Below are positions 48,417 through 60,587 of a stretch of 64,000 nt of DNA, piece after piece; within the stretch, counting starts at the first letter, position 1; every line of letters begins with the position of its first letter. Below the pieces are notes generated by a model. It saw only the letters and a list, made by a program, of their open reading frames with translations, made no database searches and had not been told where the DNA came from. Made by a program: the position numbers and the translations under genes. Location: NCBI GenBank assembly GCA_023525975.1, contig CM042018.1, forward strand, positions 79,367,001 to 79,431,000, read 5' to 3'. The stretch is from Smallanthus sonchifolius. Its lineage: Eukaryota > Streptophyta > Magnoliopsida > Asterales > Asteraceae.

Positions 48417-48716
48417 AGGTTCACGGCTCCATTAGGGTTCACGGTTATAGTAGAGTTCACGGCTCCACTAAAGGTTCACGGCTCAGGTAAAGGTTCACGG
48501 CTCAGGGAAGGTTCACGGCTCCAGTGAGGGTTCACGGCTCAGGTAAGATTCACGGCTCCATTAAGGTTCACGGCTCCAATAAGGTTCACGGCTCCATAAA
48601 CATAAACCGTGAACTTAAACCCGTGAACTTTAAGACCCGTGAACTTAAACACGTGAACTTTAAGACCCGTGAACTTAACTGTAAATTAAAATACCCGTGA
48701 ACATAAAACGTGAAAT
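48417..48716. repeat. GTTCACGG direct array followed by inverted CCGTGAAC array
   Basis: About ten copies of GGTTCACGGCTC at 17-20-bp spacing (48419-48595), then six or seven copies of CCGTGAAC at 13-27-bp spacing (48607-48716). The second block is the inverse of the first, so the RNA could fold many ways into long stems. It lies 500-800 bp inside the 5' LTR of the Copia element, in or near its leader. Confidence 0.9.
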
Positions 48717-49204
48717 TAAACATGATAAGGCATGTGTGAAAATTTAAGGATTTGAATATATTATGATTTCAAAAAAATCTTTAAGATGTTTTAGTAAATC
48801 TCCAAATAAGTTTGAATAATTAAAATATTAATAAAGTTTCAAAAACTTGGAGATTAAGTTACACATTTTTAGGAAAATAGAATCAAATTCGATTTTAATC
48901 CAAAGTAAGGGATTTTTTTATCAATTTTAGGATGAAATTATCAAGAACAATTAGAACATGAGAAACTGTTCTTGATCATTATAGGATTTTTACTGGAATC
49001 GAAATCTTCAAACCTTAATTACATAATAGATTTCGAAAAAAATATTAAGGATCTCGAGTTTAGGAGATAAAAAAAACGTGTAATATTGAAACGTTTTTCT
49101 AAGACCAGATTCGGAAAAATTAAAAACGGTTTTAACAAAACCTTTTGTTCTCCGACTTTAATTCCAGTTTAGGGAATGAAACAAAAACTGATTAATCAAC
49201 ATAC
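48717..49204 (-). other. leader of Copia element
   Basis: AT-rich, non-coding, between the PBS and the GTTCACGG cluster. Confidence 0.4.
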
Positions 49205-49216
49205 ACTCTGATACCA
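49205..49216 (-). other. primer-binding site of Copia element
   Basis: The minus strand reads TGGTATCAGAGT two bases after the LTR. One mismatch to the initiator tRNA-Met complement. Confidence 0.85.
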
Positions 49217-49218
49217 CA

Positions 49219-49617
49219 TGTTAATCAATTCTTGAACATGATAATGGAAAACAATAATATAAATCATACCTAATAAGCTAACCGCAGAGAGGAAAGACGT
49301 CATGATCCGCTAGGAAGATCGGGTTCCCGTTTAGGGTGTACGATTAGGATGGCTAAGGTGAGTTCTTAGGAACTCACGGTTTTATGAGAGAGAGAAGGAC
49401 GAAATACTTAGTGGTGATAGATTTCTTGAATCATTAGTCAATTCCCTCTAATTATCTCTCTATTTATATGTACACCCAAGGGGAAACCCATTAATGGCCC
49501 ATCAGAGTAATTAGACGCATCAACTAATTACTAGCTATATGTTAATAATAAATCAATTGATCATTTAATAATTATATAAATGATTATAAGAGCCACATAT
49601 TAAAACCGTGTCTTACA
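49219..49617 (-). repeat. 5' LTR of Copia element (399 bp)
   Basis: TGTTAATCAA...TCTTACA, with TAGTA immediately to the right. Confidence 0.9.
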
Positions 49618-49622
49618 TAGTA

Positions 49623-51029
49623 AGCTTTCTATAATGTTCAGATGGTATCATAGAAATATAAAGTAAGATTTATGTAAAGTCTTGAAACACAAAATAACAT
49701 TAGAGTCAATTGCCTGTTCGAACAACTTATTATGATAAGAGGTTTTAGTAATAGTGCAAGTGTTTTTAGTCTAATCTATTTTCCAGCAAATCTGATGCAA
49801 GAGGTAGTTGTAATGATCAAATATGAATTTTGTTAAGGTGTATCAGTAACATCATATGGCAATATGTTTTATAAAAACAATTTCCTCTATTGTGATGTCT
49901 TCAAATGCCGTTATATGCAACTTTCAAAATTAAAGAAATAAGTACCTTGAAATATTTGCAGTGAAATAGAATGTGTCTCCAACAACAAATAACCTGTATG
50001 ACAATGAAATTCATATATATAATTGACGAAATTATAAAATCCTGTGATTTAAGATTTTTTTATCCTGGGGTATTATTGCACTATAAATTTCCAATAAATC
50101 TATATTTATTCATTTTACGATACTTTGAATTTTGCATACAAATTCTTTTAAAATAAACCAATAAATTAAATTCATGAAAATAAGTAATAACATTGAACAT
50201 ATTAGAGTGTTTTCAAAGCATTTTTTTATTTGAACTTAAAACGAATTAACCCGAACTCGAATAAGATGTAACACGAACAACCTGAACCCGTTTAAGGTGG
50301 AACCACGGGAGCATATTGTTAATATGTTTTTTTTATAAACACAATCTTATAACACATGTTAAGTTTTAGAAACGTTATGGCACTATGGCAGTCTATATGT
50401 CTGCATAAAGTTGTCGTAAGGATAAGTTAAAAAAAAAAAGGAAGAATCACCGCAAAATTTGTAGCCTGAAATTCACAGCTGCAGTAAACGCAAATAACCT
50501 ACATCACCACGAAGAGAATACTATTAGTCGCAATAAGTATTTTTATTACAATGGTAATGTATTTTTCATAGTGAGGGAATGTGTATATGTTACAAATAAC
50601 AAAGGCAAGAAAAAAAATACAGAACTTCATTAGAAAGATTCCATTTTAGTTTTGTTTGGCGGTTCATTGGGCATTAAAGGCAACCAAGAACAATATGAAT
50701 CTTAACATGAAGCGAATTATCAAACAGGCGGTGTGCATTCAAGCAATTGTATTAGAATTGACATGAGAAATTGAAGTAAAATTAAGCAGCAAACCCATTG
50801 ATTAAACTACAAGGCATTAAGGAGAGGCTACTTTGCATTTGATTGGTCAAACATCCAATTTTAAAAAAATGAAGGTCAAATTTCAATGAGTTCGTGTGTT
50901 CTGCGTTGAAAACAATTGATATGGAGTTTGTCCATACTATAAAGTCAACATGTTGACCAAAGTAAAACTTCACTGGTTTATAAATAACAAATTTAACAAA
51001 CTTCATCAAAAAAACCATTGTAACTAAAC
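49623..51029. other. AT-rich region, no supported gene
   Basis: No transposon landmark is seen. A minus-strand frame (50782-51036, 84 codons) has mixed composition and could be exon or intron; there is no domain. Confidence 0.35.
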
Positions 51030-51400
51030 TGTGCATACCCTGTTTTTTGCTTTCAAATCAACTTTCTTAGGTCCTTCCAACCTATAAGAGAAATTTAACA
51101 GCATCCACAACTGTATTCTATAAATAAAGAATATTTAAAGGAGAAAAAAAAGGAAAACTTAATAGGAACAAATATTTAATTGCATAATAAGGGCCCAAGT
51201 TTCAGGAACAAGTCTAACTATATTGTATATAAATTATATGAGGAATGGGATGTGGCTAGCTTACTTGACTCAAACTGTTTCAATAAAAATGGTGGTTCTT
51301 CAACATCAATTAAGTTACAGTAAAATGCACAGATTGTCAAACTTGAGCTGGAAATTACAAATTCAAGTCAAAAGTATTCATATATATTAATTATGCACTA
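51030..51400 (-). other. possible host-gene exon remnants
   Basis: Two blocks on the minus strand have splice-like edges. About 51270-51355 follows TTTCCAG, reads CAFYCNLIDVEEPPFLLKQF and ends before GTAAGC. 51039-51081 follows CTTATAG, reads LEGPKKVDLKAKNR and ends before GTATGC. The phases of the two do not join, so an exon is missing or the gene is decayed. The protein text is not recognised. Confidence 0.25.
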
Positions 51401-51786
51401 CCTACAAATCCATCTTGTTTTAATCAAGCCAAGAAGAAAAGAGAGCCAACTTATCTCTTCAAAATGAAAAGTAAAATCAGGCACGAATATACTAATACAT
51501 AGTGTTGAAAAATGAACAAAAATTAGCTATATGTTTAAAGATTTGGTTCACCAAATTAAGCAAACAAAAAATAAATACCCACACTTGATAACCATAACTG
51601 ATTTTACTAAAACAAATAGGTTATTATTTTTTGATAACTGAAGTGTTCGGGCAATGGGAACCGATCGAGAACCAGTTGTCTTCTGCAAAAAGATCACAAA
51701 CATTAAACAGAGAAAGATCTCAACCTTTTATTTCTAAATTTGGATCTTATCATATTATGGTACTAATTGAACAAAAGCCTTACAAT
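51401..51786. other. AT-rich sequence, nothing firmly recognised
   Basis: A short open segment behind TTTTTGCAG on the minus strand (about 51640-51682) could be another exon but is unsupported. Confidence 0.3.
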
Positions 51787-51980
51787 TGATACTTAAAATA
51801 TTAATATTTCATAGTTGGAAGTTAATTGGTATTCCAAAAGAAACAAAGCAAAAACAGCCTAAAACATCAAGAAATCAAGCCTTTTGAAAGAAGCACACCC
51901 AAACTTTAACCCCCCAAGAAGTCAAAATTGGTCAACACAAGTCAACAAGCAGCCAACAAACAAAACTGGGAAGCAGGCAG

Positions 51981-52120
51981 GGATGCACAGGAGTGCATCC
52001 CAATGCATGGGCGTGCATTGCCCTTGCTTGCTCCCCAAGGACTGTAGTAACCTGCCATCTGTACCTTTTGATTACTGAGGCATTTGCACGACCGTGCAAC
52101 CTAATGCACGGCCGTGCATT
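51981..52120. repeat. TGCACGGCCGTGCA-type palindrome quartet in element B LTR
   Basis: GGATGCACAGGAGTGCATCC (51981-52000), CAATGCATGGGCGTGCATTG (52001-52020), TTGCACGACCGTGCAA (52084-52099) and AATGCACGGCCGTGCATT (52103-52120; perfect). The last ends about 14 bp before the TATA box. Confidence 0.9.
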
Positions 52121-52133
52121 GCCCATTCTGAAA

Positions 52134-52144
52134 CCTATAAATAG
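52134..52144 (+). promoter_or_regulatory. TATA box of element B LTR
   Basis: CCTATAAATAGATGG, a canonical plant core promoter in an LTR. Confidence 0.75.
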
Positions 52145-53299
52145 ATGGCTTGGGTTCTTCATTCCACACACCTCAAGATACATCAAGACACTATCCTAGA
52201 GAAATTATTTCGTAGTTAGAGTAGAGAGTAATGGGGCTCTTCCTCTCTGTCCGCAATAGGGGAGCCTACAAAACTCAGCGTTATGCTAGTTAGTATGGCC
52301 ATTCGTGGCTAAACTCTTTATATTGCTAGGGTGAATATGAAGTTTGGTTTATGTTAATGTTTAACGTATTAATCTAGTGGTATGTTTATGTCTTTAGTTA
52401 TTCGCTCTTAAAACAACCTTCTAGGTGGGCTTTTTATTATTATCTAAATTTGTCTTTACACTTGTGAGTGTTCTTGATTTTAAAGCGTAAGACCATAAAA
52501 CCTTTTTAATCAAACTTCTCTTGAAACTTTTACGTCTTTATACAAGTATATTTTGATAAGCGAAGGCTTGGATAATATTAATAAGATAGTACGTCTTTAT
52601 AGGAACTTGTTATGAAACCAAGAATTGATCAACTCACGTTGGGAACGGTACGTCTTTATACATGGTCTAATTATTACACCGCCTCCCGGTGAACAAAGTC
52701 TAATCACTCCTTTAATAAAAATAAATAAGCATTTAAGTTCGATGTCTTAAACCAACTCGGAGATAGTATTGAAGAGTTGAGGGTAACGATGTCCCTAGCT
52801 GGGAGTCCTACCATTTTATTATTAAAGAACATAATTCGTGAACCAAATGTTGTGAGAATGAGGCTCTAGTGGTGTACCGTTCACACATTTATATTAGTCA
52901 TACCACCAGATTAGTCAACGTAACATTATTATATAACAAGCGGATTCGAAGCCTGATCATTCTCGAGATATTTACTTTTCTGTTATTAACTATTCTGCTA
53001 TTTACATTTCTGTTACATACTTCATACACGTTTTTACTTTTCTGTTATTTATTTTACCATTATTTACTTTTCTGTCATTTACTTTCCTGTTTCATAAGAA
53101 TACAAAACCCACTCACTAATTAAACTGGCTAAACGATAAAAAAAGTTAAGTATTGGAACTCGACCGTGTCCATTGGTTCGATACTTTGTTCTTACGTAAA
53201 CTATATTACGTTGCGATAGTTACACTTGCCTATTGTGTGTGTTTTAAGTTTGACTATTTATCATTTTATAAAGTTAAAACCTGATCTCGTGAAACCATC

Positions 53300-53304
<5 letters not shown>

Positions 53305-53391
<87 letters not shown>
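53305..53391. repeat. (AT)n microsatellite in element B LTR
   Basis: About 43 AT units shortly before the LTR 3' end. Confidence 0.95.
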
Positions 53392-53395
<4 letters not shown>

Positions 53396-53422
53396 ACTTA
53401 ATCACGCAACACATCAAATTTT

Positions 53423-53440
53423 TGGCGCCACTGCCGGGGA
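53423..53440 (+). other. primer-binding site, tRNA-Asp-like
   Basis: TGGCGCCACTGCCGGGGA, seven bases past the LTR. Two differences from the tRNA-Asp complement seen in element 2. Confidence 0.75.
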
Positions 53441-53611
53441 CACGGTGATTTCAAGAAAAATTCAAGTTAACGGATTAGCCTTTTTTAACATTAACATTTT
53501 CAATCTGTTTTTCTATTACGTTTTTTGTACGTAGTGTATGATCCATAGCTCCACTACTGGTTTGTATCAACCTTTAGCAGAGACCGAAATATTCTTTCAC
53601 CGCCGATTACG

Positions 53612-55110
53612 ATGGGGTCTAGCATCACAAGGTCGGCGGTTGACGCTAACAACTTTGAGATCAAATCGCATATCATTCACATGATACAATCATCATGCAT
53701 ATTCCATGGATTACCCGATGAAGATCCACATGCCCACATTGCAAATTTGCTCAAAATTTGTGACACTTTCAAACTGAACGGAGTTTCGAATGACGCAATT
53801 CGACTCCGAATGATTCCGTTTTCCTTAAGGGAATGAGCTAATGCATGGCTAAACTCTCTTTCTGTCGGGTCAATCACTACATGGGATGATGTAGCTCAAA
53901 AATTCCTTTCAAAATACTTCCCGCCAACAAAAACTACAAAACTAAGAAATGATATTAGCACTTTCACCCACGAAAATGGTGAATCACTATATGAGGCATG
54001 GGAACGTTTTTAGAACATGCTGAGGAAATGCCCTCATCATGGGCTAGAAGTTTGGTTACAAATATCATCATTCTACAATGGTTTGCATAATCAAGTTCGT
54101 CAGACACTCGATGCTACTGCATGTGGCATTTTTGGAAACAAAAGGCCACAGGAAGCTTACAACCGAATTGAGGAAACATCTATGAACAGCTATCAATGGT
54201 ACAATCCGAGAAGTAATATGGGAGCCATGCAAGGTGTTCATTATGTCGATACTGTCACTTCACTTTCTGCTCAAGTAGATGCCCTCACAACTCAACTCAA
54301 CCAAATTAGCAAGGGCAAAAGAACCACTGAGACTGCTAGAGAAACAAAAAGCACCACTGTCGATGCTGAACAAGTTGACTTTATCGGAACAAATCGCCAC
54401 AAAACAACCCCTATAGCAACACTTACAATCCTGGATGGAGAAATCATCCGAATTTCAGCTGGAAGGATAACAACAACCAAGGTCCATCTAGTTTTGGACA
54501 ACAACAACATTTTCAACAAAGACAACTTCAAAACTTTCAGCCTCGTCAACAATTTCAAGGAACTAACAGGCCAAGTAAAGGGTTGAGCTTAGAGAACGTT
54601 GTAACTAAGTTGATATCCACAACTAAAAATCAAGCCCTCTTAGCGGATGCTCGTCACAAGCAATATGTGGAAAATTTTAGTCTTCATGAAGCTTAGTTTA
54701 GGACACAAAAAGTAAGTCTTCAGTCGATAGTGTTACAATTAGGACAGATTGCAAAACTTCTATCCGAAAGACAACCAGGATGTCTTCCAAGCAACACTGA
54801 ACCCAATCCAAAAGCAAATGTTAGTGCTATCATTCTCAGAAATAGTAAGGTTTATCCAGAACCTCAATTACAAGAAGAAGAGGAAGTTCAAACACCATTA
54901 AGGGAAATATTCACTAGAGTACCACTTCATCCACCTGCCATAGACTCAACTGCTCAAGAAACACCATCGAAGGAGAATCCACAACCTGCTCCAGTGAACA
55001 CTCCTCCTAACGTCCTGACAAAGAGAGCTTACAAATCTCAGATACCATACCCAGGAAGGCTAGTGAAGCAAAGGACTGACGAACAATATGAAAATTCATC
55101 GAGCTTTTAA
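53612..55110 (+). pseudogene. gag of element B, broken
   Basis: From ATG 53612 the frame reads IHMIQSSCIFHGLPDEDPHA, LKICDTFKLNGVSNDAIRLR, a stop at 53837, then in frame ANAWLNSL, ITTWDDVAQKFLSKYFPP, ESLYEAWERF, a second stop near 54013, and CPHHGLEVWL...NGLHNQVRQ (54017 on). This is the retrotransposon Gag core. A frameshift near 54395 moves the Asn-rich tail into another phase. 54730-55110 is a Glu/Pro-rich linker ending ...IPYPGRLVKQ, homologous to the VPYPARLLP linker of elements 1 and 2. The zinc knuckle expected before EQVDFIG is not found. Confidence 0.8.
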
Positions 55111-55118
55111 GCCAAATT

Positions 55119-55853
55119 CATGCCAATCTTCCCTTCCTGGATATAATACAACAAATGCCTAAGTACGGACGTTTCTTGAATGATTTCCTCACTAACAAAA
55201 GAAACATGGAAGAAGCAGTTAAAAGGACTAACCAATGTGTCGCTCTCATCGCACGATTCCTTCCAAAGAAACTATCAGATCTCGGAACGTTTTCTTTACC
55301 ATATTCTATCGGACCACTGCCTTTGACTTTCACACTCGTTGATCTGGGTGCAAGTGTGAACGTAATGCCATACAACATGTTCAAAATACTAAAGATCGGA
55401 AATCCACAACCTGTCAATGCAAGTATCGAGCTTACGGATGGAACTATTAAATCACCAATGGGAGTTATTGAAAATTTACTTGTGAAAGTCGGCAAGTTTG
55501 TCTTCCTTGCCGACTTCTTGGTCTTAGAAATGGGGCCCGACTATTCTGTGCCTTTTATTTTGGGTCGCCCATTCTTAGCTACTGCTAGAGCAGTCATTGA
55601 CATGAACGAAGGTATTCTAACGCTTCGTGTTGGAAAACAATCTGTAACCTATAACATCGAAGGAAATGAATGTTTATCAAATGATCCATTTGAAATTGCA
55701 CACTGCATTGACACCAATATGGATTACCAACTGAAGAAAGCTAAGGAAATCAACAAAGGAAAGAAAGCAGATCTAGACAAGGATCTCAACAACACTAACT
55801 GGATTGATAACTACTATGACCAGCAGCGAAAATTAACTAACAAAAGAACTTGA
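55119..55853 (+). pseudogene. aspartic protease domain of element B
   Basis: Open frame 55155-55853, 232 codons: MPKYGRFLNDFLTNKR, LPKKLSDLGTFSLPYSIG, the retropepsin site LVDLGASVNVMPYNMF, LTDGTIKSPMGVIENLLVKV, then VPFILGRPFLATARAVID and TLRVGKQSVTYN. All expected motifs are present in order, and this is the best preserved protease in the window. It is disconnected from gag by a stop and frameshifts near 55110-55155, so it is not expressed as a polyprotein. The C-terminal ~60 residues are Lys/Asn-rich linker. Confidence 0.85.
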
Positions 55854-56419
55854 AGGAAGGAATGGGAGATACGGGGGAGATCCAAAGCCCCCACCCGAAG
55901 AAAGACTGATGAAGCACGTACAGGTTCGGCCAACGACCCTTAAATAAACGTGACGCTTCCGGGAGGCATTCCGGTGATCATGAATAAATTGAGAAGTTGG
56001 TGCATACGGCAGAACACATGGACATCGGGTTTGGTTTTCCAAGTTAAGTTTATCGTACTTCAGCCTTCGGGTATGCCATCTCGATACTAGGACCTTAGTA
56101 GCGTAACTACTACCTTTTATTTTTCGTTTCTGTTTTTATGTTTTTCTTTGTGTGTCAAGTAGCATAGCATCACTAAGTAGTTTCTCAATTTCTTTGAGGA
56201 GTTCCACTCCACCTCTACAAGCTTGGACACCGGAAAATCCCGTCAAATTTGTGAGAGATTTGATAAAGTTTTTGGCGTAATATTTACAATAGTCACAAGC
56301 ATGTGCCATAGGTTATACACCGAATTGACCGGGGGAGTAATAGTTTCTTTTTCCTTAAAACTTCATGCATTTAAATTTCTACATAGCATTTCATTACATG
56401 CATTTGTACGTTGAAGGCA
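55854..56419 (+). other. 3' UTR of element B up to the nested insertion
   Basis: No gene. The frame at 56223-56414 has no domain. The sequence GAAGGCAATGCA at the edge resumes after element C as CAGTTTTAAGTG. Confidence 0.5.
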
Positions 56420-56424
56420 ATGCA

Positions 56425-57520
56425 TGATGTAGTGTGAAAGAACCCCAGTTTATGTGTCGGTTTTGTATTAGTTTTAGTCATTTTAGCATGTACCATGAGT
56501 CGTTTTATGTTTGTCTTTGGTAGGTGTGGGCCTCCCAGGTTTATGAGCTAAAATGGGTGGGAAACGATGACTAATCAAGTGGATACAAAGCACGGGAAGA
56601 ATCAAAGCCTAAAAGAAGAAAACCTGGAATTTTGGCTCTTCGCGGCACGCGAAGAGTTTGTAGCACTTCCTCACGATACGCGAGATCCTGGAGATCCAAT
56701 TCTGGGCGCCGACTATTTTGTCCCTCGTGGTACGTGAGGGACCGACCAGCTTTTTGTCGCGGTACGCGAGAGAGTAAAGTTTCGGGTTTTAAACCTAATT
56801 TAGGTTTTATGCAATCCCGGCCCCCATTATCGATCTATCATCGATTCCAGCCGTTCCAGAGCTCCAAGAAGGTGATTTCCACCATTCTTAGGTCGATTGT
56901 TCATAGAGTTTGATGATTGTAAGTTCCATAACATTAGTTTTGATTATTGTGATGAGTATGAGTAGCTAATCCGCCCGTAATCTTCTCCTGCTATAGGGTT
57001 TTGCGTTTACACTTGTGTTTTCTAGAATATTTAGACTTGGTTTGTAATCTTGATTGGCATCTTAAGCCATATGATTTCATTTATAGATTGAATGCTTTAA
57101 ACTATTTTGGTTGATTTCGAATTGTTGTTCAAGTCTCATCAGTCTCAGGTTTCTTTACATCAGGGATATTGTGGGGGTCAGATGATAGTTGGTTAATCTA
57201 AATTGGTTATGCAAGAATAGGTTTTCTTTACAACTCGTTCCTCCATTTTCACTGAATTCAATTGAACCATGTGCGATTTATATGATTGCTTACTAGATAG
57301 ACTAGGATTAACTTGTGTTTGCAAACCTGAATCCTGGGGAGTATTACCTTTCTCATTATTGTCTAAAACCAACTTAAATCAGTATTTACTATTTTATGTC
57401 TTTAAATATTTGTAACAAAGTGACACTTTCCACAAACTTCTCGTGGATATGATACTCTGCTTACCCTTACTAGTTAAGGTGTTTAAGAATTGTTTTTGAC
57501 CGACCAAACGACATCGATCA
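56425..57520 (+). repeat. 5' LTR of element C (1096 bp)
   Basis: TGATGTAGTGTG...GACATCGATCA. It carries a CGCG-type palindrome quartet. Confidence 0.85.
56636..56774. repeat. palindrome quartet in element C LTR
   Basis: CTCTTCGCGGCACGCGAAGAG-like (56636-56656), 56669-56684, CCCTCGTGGTACGTGAGGG (56722-56740) and 56757-56774. Absent from the shortened 3' LTR. Confidence 0.85.
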
Positions 57521-57523
57521 AAA

Positions 57524-57541
57524 TGGCACCGTTGCCGGGGA
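57524..57541 (+). other. primer-binding site of element C
   Basis: TGGCACCGTTGCCGGGGA, tRNA-Asp type with one change from element 2's site. Confidence 0.8.
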
Positions 57542-57686
57542 GTTAGTGCGCAAGGTGTTAGTTTGTTCTTTTTGCTCCAAATCACAAAATCAAAAATTCT
57601 TGTGTTTTAATTTCTTGTTTACTTTGTTTTGCTCAGTATTACACGGGGTTTCCTTGTTTATGTTGTGCAGGGGATTCTTTAATTGC

Positions 57687-59580
57687 ATGCATCATACAAG
57701 GCATTCTAAGAAATCTTCACCACTGCTTTTTGATCCAGAGATTAAGAAGACTGCTAAACAGAAAAAAAATTTTCACAGAACCAACAAAATAGTAGCTTCT
57801 CCAACTCAAATGGAGAATACACAGGATCCTGGAAAGCAATCTGATCTGCCTCCTGCTGGTCAGTTACCACCAGAACAGCAGCCCACCTCGGGTATGTTCT
57901 CACCATCTGTTCCACCACCAAGGACAGATGGAATTCATGACCAATCCACCAGCCAAATCCCCCCACTACCAAACTTCGGTCAACCTCCACCACAAGTAAG
58001 CCAACCTTTCAACTTCAAGCCGGAACCTCACTATTCTTCACCGTATGTGAAGATAGTGTCGGACACCATACCACCCACATCACAACAACCCGCAATCAAA
58101 CCTTCTCTATTTCAATCAACCCTTCCTCACAGAGCTCACCCCTATACCTTAGGCTTAATCTTTGATGATGAAGCAGGAGACTTCGATGATGAGTTTGATG
58201 GATATGAGAATGATGATGAAGAGTTTGACAGAAGGGATAATCACCGGGTTAGGGTGCTAGTTCAAAGACGGTATGATACAGGTGTTCAGAATGAGGGGAA
58301 CAGGGCGCAACAATATGATAACATGTATCTATAGCAGAATTTTCAACCTCATCCAGCTAATCAAGGTATTCCAGTTCCGATCCCACAACATCAGCAGCCT
58401 ATGAACAGACATAGAAGACCCGACCCTCAAAATGTGATCCATCCTTTTGAAAATCCGGGAGGCATTCCAAGGAGGCATGATAGGGGACCTGTTCGGGGAA
58501 TTGAGAGACATTTTCGTCCCACCATAGCTAATAACCAATCTCCAGTTGTAATTTCATAACAACATGGGAGATCATTTGAGGTTCGTTCCCAGGAAATTTA
58601 GAATTTGCCTAAGTATCTTGGCCTAGGAACATAGGAGCCTTATTTGCACCTGAGTGCTTATGATGCTAGGTGCAACACCATTGGGGGACAGGGGTTCACA
58701 CTGGATGATGTGAAATTGGTGGTCTTCCAATTCACGCTAGAGGAAAAGGCTCAACAGTGGTTCCACTCTTTACCGTCTGCATCTATTTATACATGGGGTG
58801 ATATGCAGCGACAGTTCCTGGATGAGTTTTATACTAATCAGAGGACTAGAGATGCTAGGAATAACATCCAAAATTCTCAACAGCAGTCGGGGGAACTATT
58901 TCATGAAGCCTTCCTTAGATTCAAAATGTTGATTAAAAATTGCCCACACCATGGTTTGCAAATGTGGGAGATGTTGAATGCCTTCCATGAAGGTTTGACA
59001 AATGATGATGCCCGTGACCTTAACTCCATTTCTAATGGTACATTTGGTACCAACTTTGAGGATGAAGACTGGGATTACTTAGAGAAGATAGCCAGAACAT
59101 CCAAGAGAAAGGCCCAATCTTCAAGATGGGCAAGGCACTCGGTAGTGAGAGCAATGGATAATCAGAGTTCTGAATCAGGTAAACTGGATAAATTAGAGAA
59201 ACAAATGGCTAATTGAGGCACCGGGGTCAACAGTATGATGTATGTGACCGGTGTGGTGAGTCGGGTCACAATGGTGCAAACTGCACGGGAAGGTTTGAGG
59301 ATGTGAACTACATTCAGGGGGTGGTAGGAATTATGACATGAACTCCAACACCTATCACCCGGGCCATAGAAATCACTCCAACTTTTACTATAGGGATGCA
59401 TCTAATCAAGCTAATCCGAATTTTCAAGGAAATGGGAAAAGAAATCAACAACCATTTCCACCCCCGAATCAAAACTATAATCAAGTTAATTACCAAAAGG
59501 GGTACCAAAGGGGGAATGAGCAAGGAGGATCATATGGATCTTCTAACCAGTCTAGTGGAAATGAGATGATGGATCTTTGA
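57687..59580 (+). pseudogene. gag of element C, several stops and frameshifts
   Basis: Probable start MHHTRHSKK at 57687 (element 2's gag starts MHHTRSQ). A Pro/Gln-rich N-terminus runs to a stop at 58332. The same frame resumes with further stops and at 58644 gives the Gag core: LDDVKLVVFQFTLEEKAQQW, YTWGDMQRQFLDEFY, GELFHEAFLRFKMLIKNCPH, LNAFHEGL. A stop at 59214 and a frame change lead to the zinc knuckle CDRCGESGHNGANC (59243-59284; C-x2-C-x4-H-x4-C), then an Asn-rich tail. It would encode capsid and nucleocapsid. Not functional now. Confidence 0.82.
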
Positions 59581-59660
59581 AGGCCGTCCAACAAGAGTTG
59601 CAGAAGAAGAGTCAGTCAGATGAAATTCGTGATAAATCAATCCAATCCTTGATTACTTAG

Positions 59661-60587
59661 ATGGGGCAGTTAGCCACTGATATGGCTAATTTGAGGAAGA
59701 ACAATGGGAGACTCCCAAGTGATACCAAGACAAACCCGCAACATCTAGGGTCCAGTTCAAAGCATTCTCATGTCGGTGCGGCAAGTATTCATCAGAACGA
59801 GGAATTAAGTGATTCTGAAGATGAGAGTCGGCAAAGAGAACCCCTGATCCCGATTGAAGTTGGGGGAGTAAAGGTAAACTGGGCACTCCTAGACTATGGT
59901 GCAAGTCTCATCATCCTCCCGGGAAGTCTATATGATCAGGCAGACTTAGGCCCTATTGAGCAAGTTGACACTACCGTGATGTTAGCTGATTTGACACGCA
60001 AACGTGCTCAGGGAATGATTAGAGGGGTAGCTGTGAAGGTTGGGGAATTCTATTAACTAGAGAATTTCTTGGTGCTCGATTATGCACCTGGCATGAAGAA
60101 GGAACAATTAAGGTTGCTGCTCGGAATATCATTCATGTCAACTGCCAATGCTCAGATCAACTCTAGAGATAACACAGTAAGCATTACCTTTGAAATCCAT
60201 GAGTGTAATTTAGACATGTTTACAAATTCTTTTACTTATTCTTACAAAGTTAACTTGTCTAAATCATGTGCTAGTAACAAGTGTCCTCCTAGTCACATTG
60301 TAGATAGGGGCGACACCGAAGAGAAAGGTTGTGTGTTGGGTAGGTTGAAACTGAAGGATGAGCACAAGGTAGTGGATGCAGCACCACTTAAGTGTGGGGA
60401 GGCTGGAAGTAAAACAAAGAAGCCTCCCATGTGTGGAAAGCATACATATGAAGCTGATGAGTTTGTGAGAATGAAAGAAGCTGTAAGGTTGGTTGATGCA
60501 GACCATCTAAGGGAGTTTAAGATGGATGGGAATGAAAACCGTCAGGCAGGTAAGGAGGACTGTAAGCACCACACCCGACCACCGTAA
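59661..60587 (+). pseudogene. protease domain of element C, mutated active site
   Basis: 59661-60056 contains an acidic linker, then VNWALLDYGASLIILP, where DYGA stands for the catalytic D-S/T/L-G-A, and VMLADLTRKRAQGMI. After a TAA (60054) the phase continues with FLVLDYAPGMKK, then LLLGISFMSTANAQIN where GRPFLATANA is expected. 60069-60587 continues into a Lys-rich tail of unknown role. The Asp remains, but a stop divides the domain. Confidence 0.78.

Larger units (their letters stand above)
43373..49622 (-). mobile_element. Ty1/Copia retrotransposon, complete but decayed
   Basis: LTRs of 399 bp each (43378-43776 and 49219-49617), TSD TAGTA (43373-43377 and 49618-49622), initiator tRNA-Met-type PBS (49205-49216) and PPT (43777-43793). 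The orientation is minus. The internal 5.4 kb has no long frame, but degenerate reverse transcriptase is readable near 44890-45270. A tandem GTTCACGG/CCGTGAAC cluster lies in the leader. Its LTRs differ at many sites, including a GA-run length change, so this is an older insertion. Confidence 0.88.
51787..53416 (+). repeat. 5' LTR of Athila-like element B
   Basis: The right end ACACATCA precedes a PBS. The left end is not certain: 51787 (TGATAC) is chosen because it gives 1630 bp, like the related LTRs. It contains a palindrome quartet, a TATA box and a long (AT)n tract. Confidence 0.6.

Noticed and set aside
48417..48716. Repeat-spacer pattern resembling a CRISPR array
   Set aside because: Spacing is 13-27 bp, the spacers are themselves similar, and the second half is inverted. 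It lies in a plant Copia element.
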